From NCBI GenBank assembly GCA_017996595.1, contig JAGOGT010000021.1, positions 1-9,929 on the forward strand: a stretch of 9,929 bases of DNA. Reading direction: 5' to 3'. The notes beneath the pieces are model-generated. The model was not told where the DNA came from. It did not search any database and saw only the letters and a list, made by a program, of their open reading frames with translations. The position numbers and the translations under genes are program-made. The stretch comes from Candidatus Cloacimonadota bacterium. GTDB taxonomy: Bacteria; Cloacimonadota; Cloacimonadia; Cloacimonadales; Cloacimonadaceae. This document shows, piece after piece, positions 1 to 6,402 of this stretch; within the stretch, counting starts at the first letter, position 1; every line of letters starts with the position of its first letter.

Positions 1-1
1 T

Positions 2-601
2 AATGGTGATGGCAATAGTGACCTGGCCGGAAGCGATTTCAGAGCTTTTTTATGGACCGGACATGCCGGGATTTGGTTAGGCAATGCAAATCCCAACGGC
101 CTTTTTGATCTAAGGATATCCAGCCCTTCTTCCTCCCCGGATCAACAGTTTGGAATGACGCTGGCAGCGGGGGACTTCAATGATGACGGTTATAGTGATC
201 TGGCTATTGCGGCTCCACATAGTATTTCATCAGGAGCTCTACATTATCCGGGTTATGTATATATATTTGGGGGAAATACGCAATTCGTGACAAATGAAGA
301 TTTGCTTTCCATTCCGGAACCAGATAGTATAGAAATGAACTATTATCCTAATCCCATTAATGGAAAAGCACGACAAATCAACTTCAGAGTTGCAGGCAAA
401 ATGCCCGATAAAATCCATGAAGCGGAATTCACAATTCACAACATAAAGGGTCAGAAGGTAGAGCGAATCTCTTACGATATCACTAAACTGAAATCCGGCG
501 AGGGAGTTCTAAATACTTCTAAACTAATACCCGGGGTATATCTCATCACCTTATGGGTAGATGGCAAAGCAATAAACAGAGAAAAAATCGCAATCAAATA
601 A
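2..601 (+). CDS. FG-GAP repeat protein with C-terminal sorting domain (5' truncated by window edge)
   Basis: The reading frame is open from base 2, so this is the last 199 residues of a longer protein; the ATG at 155 is internal. Two FG-GAP/integrin-alpha-like calcium-loop motifs are visible: NGDGNSDL at visible residues 1-8, and a complete QFG...DFNDDGYSDLAIAAP unit at about residues 49-72 with the DxNxDGxxD ligand pattern. Residues ~113-199 resemble a Por/type IX secretion C-terminal sorting domain: it opens with YYPNP, has a mid-domain HNIKGQKV strand and a GVYLITL strand, and ends in a lysine-containing tail. By family knowledge, such proteins cross the outer membrane by T9SS and are anchored or released, with the FG-GAP part forming a beta-propeller. 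The next gene starts 12 bp downstream, so the two may be co-transcribed. The function of the missing N-terminal part cannot be told. Confidence 0.85.
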   Translation, partial: NGDGNSDLAGSDFRAFLWTGHAGIWLGNANPNGLFDLRISSPSSSPDQQFGMTLAAGDFNDDGYSDLAIAAPHSISSGALHYPGYVYIFGGNTQFVTNEDLLSIPEPDSIEMNYYPNPINGKARQINFRVAGKMPDKIHEAEFTIHNIKGQKVERISYDITKLKSGEGVLNTSKLIPGVYLITLWVDGKAINREKIAIK

Positions 602-613
602 TGTGAGGATAAA

Positions 614-1444
614 ATGAAAAGACTTGTGATTATTGTTATTATGTTCCTTAGCATGGCATCTATGTACGCACAAGATTCGGGTGATTTCACTATCGGCTGC
701 TTTTCATATATGAAACTTTGGGATAGCTTTTATACTTTCCATGATAGCATTATGGGATATATGGAGAGGGCTCAATATAATGCCACCCACTTTGATACGA
801 ATAACCCAGATATGGATTATGGAAATGGTCTCATATCCAGGCTTGAGGGCCGTGGCATCAAATCTTATCTGGCAGACTATTACTGGGATACAAATGCAGA
901 TACAGGTGAAGTTACTACCGGATCGCATGCCCTCTCCGCCAGCAATCACTGGCAGTTTGAGGCAGAATATGATTCAGAATTATTCCCTAATTCTGATCGA
1001 TACTTCCATAAATTCTCACATCCAGACAGAACCGGCTCACATGAGCCAGATGGATCAAGAGATGTCTGGCGTTGTGAAGCATCAGGAGACAATCCTGATC
1101 CGGCCGGTTTAGCTTTGCATGGCTTACAATACAGATGGAGAAGCTACACTCCCGGTTATGATAGCAACACCAGTACCGAAGAAGAAAGCATAGGCTTTAT
1201 GTTCAGGTTTCCTTATTGGTTTAGTGACCCGATCACGCAGACATATATATCAGATAATAAGTTATATTTGAAATACCTGATAAGTGTTGGGAACAACACA
1301 TCATCTTTGCCCCAGAGCCCTATTGATGTCTTGGTTGGGGCTTGCACCAGGGTGTTCCTCAGTCCGAGCCGCACACAGCGGTCTATTACCCTCTTAGTGG
1401 GCTCATTAACCAGGGCTGCGACCTATCTCCCAACTGGGTTTTGA
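614..1444 (+). CDS. Exported protein of unknown function, probably truncated at its 3' end
   Basis: The start is an ATG with GAGGA four bases upstream (605-609). The N-terminus is a clear Sec signal peptide: MKR, a hydrophobic core to about residue 17, and a likely cleavage near the MYA-QD junction at residue 19. The mature part is rich in aromatic, Asp and Asn residues and reads as a secreted soluble domain; I do not recognise the family. Up to about residue 236 (base ~1321) the sequence looks like an ordinary protein. After that it becomes Arg/Ser/Thr/Leu-rich, and residues ~258-276 lie antisense to a more protein-like remnant on the other strand. No sorting domain is present, unlike the upstream gene. 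The likeliest reading is that an insertion or rearrangement between about 1300 and 1385 removed the original C-terminus and the frame now runs into foreign sequence until a chance stop. An intact short protein is possible but less likely. Confidence 0.65.
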   Translation: MKRLVIIVIMFLSMASMYAQDSGDFTIGCFSYMKLWDSFYTFHDSIMGYMERAQYNATHFDTNNPDMDYGNGLISRLEGRGIKSYLADYYWDTNADTGEVTTGSHALSASNHWQFEAEYDSELFPNSDRYFHKFSHPDRTGSHEPDGSRDVWRCEASGDNPDPAGLALHGLQYRWRSYTPGYDSNTSTEEESIGFMFRFPYWFSDPITQTYISDNKLYLKYLISVGNNTSSLPQSPIDVLVGACTRVFLSPSRTQRSITLLVGSLTRAATYLPTGF

Positions 1445-1598
1445 TGATGCCCATAAGCTTATCTATGGAGTCCTTGTTGATCTTCTCGGCTCGTGGCATG
1501 TCACTCAGCATCTGGATGGCAAGCCTGGCTGCATCCTTGATCTCAGTCTTCCAGGCATTGTTGGGGACTCTGTAGTACTCAAGAATGAGCCCATGCGA
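1386..1598 (-). pseudogene. Antisense ORF remnant (C-terminal fragment, no start)
   Basis: On the minus strand a frame is open from 1598 down to a TAA at 1388-1386, followed at once by an in-frame TAG. It encodes 70 residues. The composition is protein-like: a Tyr/Trp/Pro-containing start (ILEYYRVPNNAWK), then two amphipathic, charged helices (KDAARLAIQMLSDMPRAEKI and DSIDKLMGIIKTQL), and a short tail ending SPLRG. The opposite-strand readings of the same bases are Leu/Ser/Ile-rich, as expected for shadows. A stop (TGA at 1601-1599) lies at its upstream end, inside the repeat element, and the only internal Met codons come at residue 30 or later. I therefore read it as the 3' end of a gene whose 5' part was lost. 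The family is not recognised. It may have arrived with whatever truncated the exported-protein gene. Confidence 0.45.
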
Positions 1599-1644
1599 TC
1601 ACCGGGCATTTGCATGGGCATCGCATGGGCGTCGCATGGGCATC
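1589..1644. repeat. Small palindromic repeat with three 11-bp tandem units (copy A)
   Basis: Three tandem 11-bp units GCATGGGC(A/G)TC occupy 1612-1622, 1623-1633 and 1634-1644; the middle unit differs by one base. The segment 1589-1599 (GCCCATGCGAT) is the exact reverse complement of 1620-1630, so a hairpin with an 11-bp stem and 20-base loop can form; unit 3 offers an alternative 10-bp partner. Bases 1590-1617 match 9805-9832 at 25 of 28 positions, so this is one copy of a dispersed intergenic element. It lies at the boundary between the antisense remnant and the leader of the glycogen operon. Confidence 0.75.
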
Positions 1645-1746
1645 GACTTTTCTTTGATAGGGGATGATGGCTCGTTTTTGTTCAGTACCCACCAAGTTTG
1701 AACGGCATTCTTTTTTATAGCACTTTGCAGATCAAGAATAATTTGC

Positions 1747-1774
1747 TTGACGGATTCACAGCTATGGAAATAAT
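1747..1774 (+). promoter_or_regulatory. Putative sigma70-type promoter of the glycogen array
   Basis: TTGACG (1747-1752) and AATAAT (1769-1774) are separated by 16 bp, near-consensus -35 and -10 boxes. A start of transcription near 1781 would leave a leader of about 33 bases before the ATG at 1814. It is the only good match in the gap before the six-gene array. Exact promoter consensus in this phylum is uncertain, so this is a prediction from sequence resemblance only. Confidence 0.45.
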
Positions 1775-1803
1775 TCAACACAAGTGAATCACGTCTTTAT
1801 TAT

Positions 1804-1809
1804 AGGGGG
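1804..1809 (+). promoter_or_regulatory. Ribosome binding site deciding the debranching enzyme start
   Basis: AGGGGG lies four bases before the ATG at 1814. The alternative GTG at 1784 has no purine-rich site in front of it and would fall within a few bases of the predicted transcription start. The site therefore favours the ATG. Confidence 0.5.
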
Positions 1810-1813
1810 TTCA

Positions 1814-3850
1814 ATGAATAATTATTTCATGGAGACTCACCACCACGAGTGGATTTTAACCAATCGGATGGGTGGATATGCCCTGGGTACCGGAAATTTA
1901 ATAAATCAGCGCAAGTATCATGGCCTGTTGATAAAAAGCGACAGGAAGTTCAATCGCATTCACCTGGTTTCGGGAATGGAAGAAAAGGTGGAATGGCGGG
2001 GCGAGATATTTTATCTGGATAGCAATAACTACAGCAATTGCATCTATCCGGAGGGATTTCTGCACCTGGTAAAACCTTGGCTGAAGCCCTATCCGGTGTT
2101 CCTTTATTCAGCGTTGCCACATCAGAACGACATCCTGGTGCTAAAAGAGCTGATGATGGATGAAGATAGCAATACCGTGCTGGTGAAATATACCAATCTG
2201 GGCCATCACCGCCTGCATTTCGAATTCCATCCCAAATATACGCTTTGTCCCCATCACGAGCTGAATATGCCCGGAACCATGGACTTGGTGAATTTTAACA
2301 CCAGGATTGAAGCCAGTGGGGATAGCACGCTATTTTCAGCATTGAGGCTGGATAATGGTATCGCCGTATATGGAGCCCTGCTGCAAGGAGAAGTGATCCC
2401 CAGCCGCAGTGAATATAAAAACGTATTCTATCCCTGGGAAGTGATGAGCGGTTATCCCGGAGTTGGCGATCAAGTAAGCCTTTTTAACCTGATATTTGAT
2501 CTGAAGGTAGGGGCAAGCACCTCTATATTATTCAGTGACAGCCCTATAGACGATCCCCTGGCTATAGCCTTGCAAATTCAGCAGCGCTATGCGGATTTGC
2601 CCAAACCCGCGGATTATCCCGCCAAACCCGATGAGAACGACGAACTGCTGAATAATCTGGATTACAATGATAATTATCAATTCAAATATGACGAATACAT
2701 GAAGATCTTGCAGGCATCGCTGCTGGATTTTCTGGCCAATGACGATATCGTGGCCGGCTATCCTTTCTATGGTGCCTGGGGCAGAGATACGATCGTGGTG
2801 TTGAATTCGCTTTTAAAAACCGATGCGTGCCTGGATACGGTGGATTGCATCTTGAATAAATACAGGGATAATATCCAAAATGGCCTGATTCCAAACATGA
2901 TGCCGGAAAGTGGCCGTCCCGCCAATTACGATTCCATCGATGCCACGCTGTGGTACATAATTCTGCTGTGGAAAATGGGCAAGCGCAAAGCCGCTGCGAG
3001 CTATTGGAAAGAAAGAATTGCGCTGGCAGAAGAGATCCTGGTGGCAATCCTGAATAACTTCACCTATAGATTCGATATTCGCCGTGATGGCCTGATCGAA
3101 TTGCATGAAGATTTTGCCCATGGCACCTGGATGGATGTGCGGGTGGATGGCAAGCCGGTTACCCCTCGCAGCGGAGCTCCCGTGGAGATTAACGCCTTGT
3201 GGTATAATGCCCTTTGTTGCTATGCCGATATGTGCAGCGCTTATGCCAGCGCTACCAAGACTGCCGATCCGGCTTTGGATCAGCTCCTGGATATGAAAGA
3301 CAAGGTGTATAAGTCTTTTTCCAAATTCTGGCATGAGGGCTTCCTTGCCGACCGTTTGAAAGGCGATATCCCCGTGATGGAGATAAGGCCGAATGCGATT
3401 ATCGCTTTGTCTTTGCCATGGCCGCTGCTGGATCAGGATAAACTGGCATTGGTTTTTGAACGGGCTTACCGGGAGCTTTATACGAATTACGGGATCAGAA
3501 CCCTTAGTCCCAAGGATATTCATTTTCGTAAGAAATACTATGGCACCCAAAGGGAAAGGGATCTTTCCTATCACAACGGAAGCGTATGGGCGTGGCTATT
3601 GGGGCCATTCTGCGGCTTGTATGTGAAAGCCTACAAAGGACGCAAGCCCGATGCGGAGATAAAAAAAGCCCTGGAATCCTTCATTATGTCCTTCCGTAAT
3701 AGCTTTATGAGGGGGCACATCGCCTCGATCGCGGAAATATGGGACGGAGATTCACCGCATTTTCCGAAAGGTGCTCCTGCTCAGGCATGGAGCGTGGCGG
3801 CGCTATATAACGTGGAAAGCTATCTTGGCTCTCTGGGAGGTGAATCGTGA
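1814..3850 (+). CDS. Glycogen debranching enzyme / amylo-alpha-1,6-glucosidase (GH133-like)
   Basis: Predicted to hydrolyse alpha-1,6 branch points of glycogen-like glucan in the cytoplasm; there is no signal peptide. At 678 residues it has the archaeal-type GDE architecture: a beta-rich N-terminal domain (about residues 1-250) opening with EWILTNRMGGYALGT and the RKYHGLL motif, then an (alpha/alpha)6 catalytic domain (about 295-670). Diagnostic catalytic-domain signatures are GYPFYGAWGRDT (315-326), NGLIPN then NYDSIDATLW (356-380), TPRSGAPVEINALWYNAL (450-467), HNGSVWAWLLGPF (587-599) and a late EIWDGD...AQAWS block (641-660). I chose the ATG at 1814 because of its ribosome binding site; a GTG at 1784 would add ten residues. 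Its TGA overlaps the next gene's start by 4 bp. It heads the six-gene array, and the partner genes support a glycogen role. Confidence 0.93.
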   Translation: MNNYFMETHHHEWILTNRMGGYALGTGNLINQRKYHGLLIKSDRKFNRIHLVSGMEEKVEWRGEIFYLDSNNYSNCIYPEGFLHLVKPWLKPYPVFLYSALPHQNDILVLKELMMDEDSNTVLVKYTNLGHHRLHFEFHPKYTLCPHHELNMPGTMDLVNFNTRIEASGDSTLFSALRLDNGIAVYGALLQGEVIPSRSEYKNVFYPWEVMSGYPGVGDQVSLFNLIFDLKVGASTSILFSDSPIDDPLAIALQIQQRYADLPKPADYPAKPDENDELLNNLDYNDNYQFKYDEYMKILQASLLDFLANDDIVAGYPFYGAWGRDTIVVLNSLLKTDACLDTVDCILNKYRDNIQNGLIPNMMPESGRPANYDSIDATLWYIILLWKMGKRKAAASYWKERIALAEEILVAILNNFTYRFDIRRDGLIELHEDFAHGTWMDVRVDGKPVTPRSGAPVEINALWYNALCCYADMCSAYASATKTADPALDQLLDMKDKVYKSFSKFWHEGFLADRLKGDIPVMEIRPNAIIALSLPWPLLDQDKLALVFERAYRELYTNYGIRTLSPKDIHFRKKYYGTQRERDLSYHNGSVWAWLLGPFCGLYVKAYKGRKPDAEIKKALESFIMSFRNSFMRGHIASIAEIWDGDSPHFPKGAPAQAWSVAALYNVESYLGSLGGES

Positions 3851-5190
3851 AGATTCTGATGTTCACCTGGGAATTTCCTCCTCTGATATCCGGAGGCTTG
3901 GGAATGGCATGTTACGGCATGGTGAAAGCCCTGCTCAGCCAGGGGATCAAGATCGACCTGGTGCTGCCAACCCGCGAACAAGTATATTTCCCCATGCGCG
4001 AAGAAAGCGATGTGGACACTCTGCCCACGGTATTTATCGATCCGGTATTGCAAAAGGAATATAGCTCCCGAAAGTTCTCCACCATGACTGAAAGATTGGA
4101 GTATCTGGGGGTTACCCAACATCCTGAATCCTATTTCAGCCTGGCCGAGATAAAAGAATATTCCGGCACGGTGAAAAGGGAAATCTGGTTCAGTGAGCAT
4201 ACCACCCTGGAAGAGAAAGAGCTGTGGCAGGAAATGACCACAAATCTGATCGGTGAGGAAGATCTGATGCGCAAGGTGCAGGAATATACGCTGCGTGCAG
4301 AACGCTTTGCCCGCACTTTGGATTATGACCTGATCCATGTGCATGATTGGCTCACCTATCCCAGCGGTATGCTTGCCAGAAAGATATCCGGAAAGCCTCT
4401 GGTAGTGCATATCCATGCCACGGAATTTGACAGAGCCGGCGGTCCCGGAGATGAGCGAGTGCATAAGATTGAATATGCGGGTATGACCTATGCCGACAAG
4501 GTGATAGCCGTATCCAAATACACCGCGCAGATGATCATGAGCCGCTATCGGATCGATACCGGCAAGATCAGAATCATCCATAATGCTTTTTCGTTGCCTT
4601 CTGATTCGATAATGACGCAGAAGCGTATTTTCAAGGGACCCACGGTGCTGTTTCTGGGAAGAATAACCCTGCAGAAAGGCCCGGATTATTATCTGGAAGT
4701 AGCCGATAAAGTGCTTAGCGTGCATCCTGAAGCCCGATTCATTCTGGCCGGAACTGGAGATATGTCCCGGCACTTGCTGCGCCGTTCGGCAACTATGCGC
4801 CTGAAGAATAAGTTCCTTTTCACTGGATTTCTGAATCGCAAGCAGGTGGAAAGAATCCTTAGGGCTGCCGATATCTATGTATTGCCCTCCGTATCCGAAC
4901 CTTTTGGCATCTCACCTTTAGAAGCCATGGCCTTTGGCATTACCTCGATTATCTCCAAACAATCCGGGGTGGCGGAAGTGGTGCATCACGCCTTTAAGAT
5001 TGATTATTGGGATGTGGATTTGTGGGCAGATACAATTAATCATTTGATCGAGAATCCTGAAAAATGCCGTAAGATAGGTCTTGACGGAATGCACGAAGTA
5101 AATCGCATTCAATGGGACGAGGCAGCCGAAAAGATCAGGCATCTCTATTCCACCATGCTGGCTGATTTTATCAGAAAGAACCCGGCTTAG
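3847..5190 (+). CDS. GT4-family glycosyltransferase, glycogen synthase-like
   Basis: A GT-B fold transferase of 447 residues, probably adding glucose from a nucleotide sugar to alpha-glucan in the cytoplasm. Visible motifs are the N-terminal TWEFPPLISGGLGM loop (7-20), HVHDWL (164-169), HIHATEFDR (188-196), the second Rossmann domain start FLGRITLQKGPD (269-280), and EPFGISPLEAM (351-361) with the E-x7-E pair E351/E359. A charged stretch at ~45-150 lies between the first loop and HVHDW. The position that is Lys in the KxGGL loop of classical bacterial GlgA is Ser here, so the donor could be UDP-glucose or another sugar nucleotide. The GTG start is backed by GGAGG at 3836-3840, six bases upstream, and overlaps the debranching enzyme stop (GTGA). 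Debranching enzyme, this type of transferase and GH57 are commonly adjacent in Bacteroidota-like genomes. The specific substrate is inferred from context. Confidence 0.85.
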   Translation: MKILMFTWEFPPLISGGLGMACYGMVKALLSQGIKIDLVLPTREQVYFPMREESDVDTLPTVFIDPVLQKEYSSRKFSTMTERLEYLGVTQHPESYFSLAEIKEYSGTVKREIWFSEHTTLEEKELWQEMTTNLIGEEDLMRKVQEYTLRAERFARTLDYDLIHVHDWLTYPSGMLARKISGKPLVVHIHATEFDRAGGPGDERVHKIEYAGMTYADKVIAVSKYTAQMIMSRYRIDTGKIRIIHNAFSLPSDSIMTQKRIFKGPTVLFLGRITLQKGPDYYLEVADKVLSVHPEARFILAGTGDMSRHLLRRSATMRLKNKFLFTGFLNRKQVERILRAADIYVLPSVSEPFGISPLEAMAFGITSIISKQSGVAEVVHHAFKIDYWDVDLWADTINHLIENPEKCRKIGLDGMHEVNRIQWDEAAEKIRHLYSTMLADFIRKNPA

Positions 5191-5198
5191 GAGCGCAA

Positions 5199-6398
5199 AT
5201 GCTAAATATCGTATTCTATTTCCAGGTACACCAGCCATACCGGTTGAGGCACTTCAACGTTTTGGATATCAATAATGGCGATTCGCTCTTTGATGAGCGC
5301 TTAAACGGCCAAGTGATGAAAAAGGTGGCCGAAAAGTGCTATCTGCCCACCAATGAGCTGCTCTTAAAGCTGATTAAACAGCACGAAGGACGTTTTAAAA
5401 TTGCCTATTCCATCACCGGAGCCGCCATCGAACAATTCAAGCTTTACTCGCCGGAAACGCTGGATTCATTTAAAAGATTAGTGGATACCGGATGCGTGGA
5501 ACTGCTTGGTGAGACCTATTACCATTCTCTGGCTTTTCTATATGACACCAATGAATTTCTAGATCAGGTGATGATGCATCGCCAGCTAATGCAGGATGAA
5601 TTTGGCTTTCATACTACCACTTTCCGAAATACCGAGCTGATCTATCAGGATCGCCTGTCTGATCTGGTTTATGAAATAGACGGATTTAAAACTATTGTTA
5701 CCGAGGGTGTGGACAGGATATTGCAGTGGCGTACCCCTTTATACGCCTATAAAAACTATTCGAAAGATATAAATTTGCTGCTGAAGTACTATCAATTGGC
5801 TGATGATATCGCCTTCCGTTTCTCCAATCGGGACTGGCCTGAATATCCGCTAACGGTGGATAAATTCGTTAATTGGATTGATCATCTCACTCTGGCAGAA
5901 ACCGGAGGTAAGAATTTATTTCTGAATCTCTTCATGGATTATGAAACCTTTGGCGAACATCAATGGGCTTCATCAGGGATCTTTGACTTCATGGAGCATT
6001 TCCCTGCTGCGGTTCTTAAGAAGCAGCATCTGGGCTTTGCCACGCCCAATCAAACTACAAGACTGGCTAATTACCAGCAGGAAGCGCTTTCCATTCCCGA
6101 AGCGGTATCCTGGGCTGATGAACAGCGTGATCTTTCCGCCTGGCTGGATAATGACATGCAAAAGAATGCTATCGAAACTCTCTATGAGCTCTTCAATCGC
6201 ATAAAGGACAAGGGTGATGGGGATTTGCTGCGCACTGCCCGCATGCTAAGTACTTCCGACCATTTTTACTATATGTGTGCCAAGTACTTTCAGGATGGCG
6301 ACGTACATAAGTATTTCTCGCCTTACGACTCTCCGGATCAGGCTTATATTTACTTTATTACTGCCCTGGCCGAGCTGGAAGAAAGGCTTTTAGGATAG
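5199..6398 (+). CDS. GH57 family alpha-glucan hydrolase (alpha-amylase-like)
   Basis: Predicted cytoplasmic retaining alpha-glucan hydrolase or transferase of family GH57, 399 residues. Conserved regions appear in order: HQP (11-13) after the first strand, LLGETYYHS (102-110), TFRNTELIY (141-149) with E146 as the expected nucleophile, FMDYETFGE (245-253) with D247 as the expected acid/base, and STSDHFYYM (351-359). The length suits the shorter amylase-type GH57 proteins and is too short for the GH57 branching enzymes with long C-terminal domains. The start is supported by AGGAG at 5189-5193, which overlaps the stop of the upstream gene, five bases before ATG. It completes a debranching enzyme-GT4-GH57 trio. 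Which bond it acts on cannot be settled from sequence; alpha-1,4 hydrolysis of glycogen or maltodextrin is the family-based expectation. Confidence 0.92.
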   Translation: MLNIVFYFQVHQPYRLRHFNVLDINNGDSLFDERLNGQVMKKVAEKCYLPTNELLLKLIKQHEGRFKIAYSITGAAIEQFKLYSPETLDSFKRLVDTGCVELLGETYYHSLAFLYDTNEFLDQVMMHRQLMQDEFGFHTTTFRNTELIYQDRLSDLVYEIDGFKTIVTEGVDRILQWRTPLYAYKNYSKDINLLLKYYQLADDIAFRFSNRDWPEYPLTVDKFVNWIDHLTLAETGGKNLFLNLFMDYETFGEHQWASSGIFDFMEHFPAAVLKKQHLGFATPNQTTRLANYQQEALSIPEAVSWADEQRDLSAWLDNDMQKNAIETLYELFNRIKDKGDGDLLRTARMLSTSDHFYYMCAKYFQDGDVHKYFSPYDSPDQAYIYFITALAELEERLLG

Positions 6399-6402
6399 GA
6401 AT

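Noticed and set aside
1321..1390. Possible group II intron end on the minus strand (GTGTG and GGTGCAAG-like bases after the remnant's stop)
   Set aside because: No domain V hairpin or reverse transcriptase motif could be recognised; the resemblance is limited to a few bases.
1342..1575. 77-residue plus-strand ORF, hydrophobic
   Set aside because: It begins with TTG without a ribosome site and is the antisense shadow of the protein-like minus-strand remnant at 1386-1598.
1668..1684. TGGCTCG resembling a -24 element upstream of the array
   Set aside because: There is no GC at the -12 position, so it is not a usable sigma-54 promoter.
1599..1781. 60-residue minus-strand ORF starting MLNYFHSCESV
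   Set aside because: Its end is made of the repeat element, it has no ribosome binding site I can see, and it occupies the promoter and leader region of the glycogen array. Chance ORF is the simpler explanation.
2813..3574. 253-residue minus-strand ORF
   Set aside because: Antisense to the catalytic domain of the debranching enzyme, where plus-strand motifs are unmistakable.
3820..4773. 317-residue minus-strand ORF
   Set aside because: It lies wholly antisense to the end of the debranching enzyme and the GT4 gene, is rich in His, Gln, Gly and Phe without domain motifs, and follows the codon pattern of the plus-strand genes.
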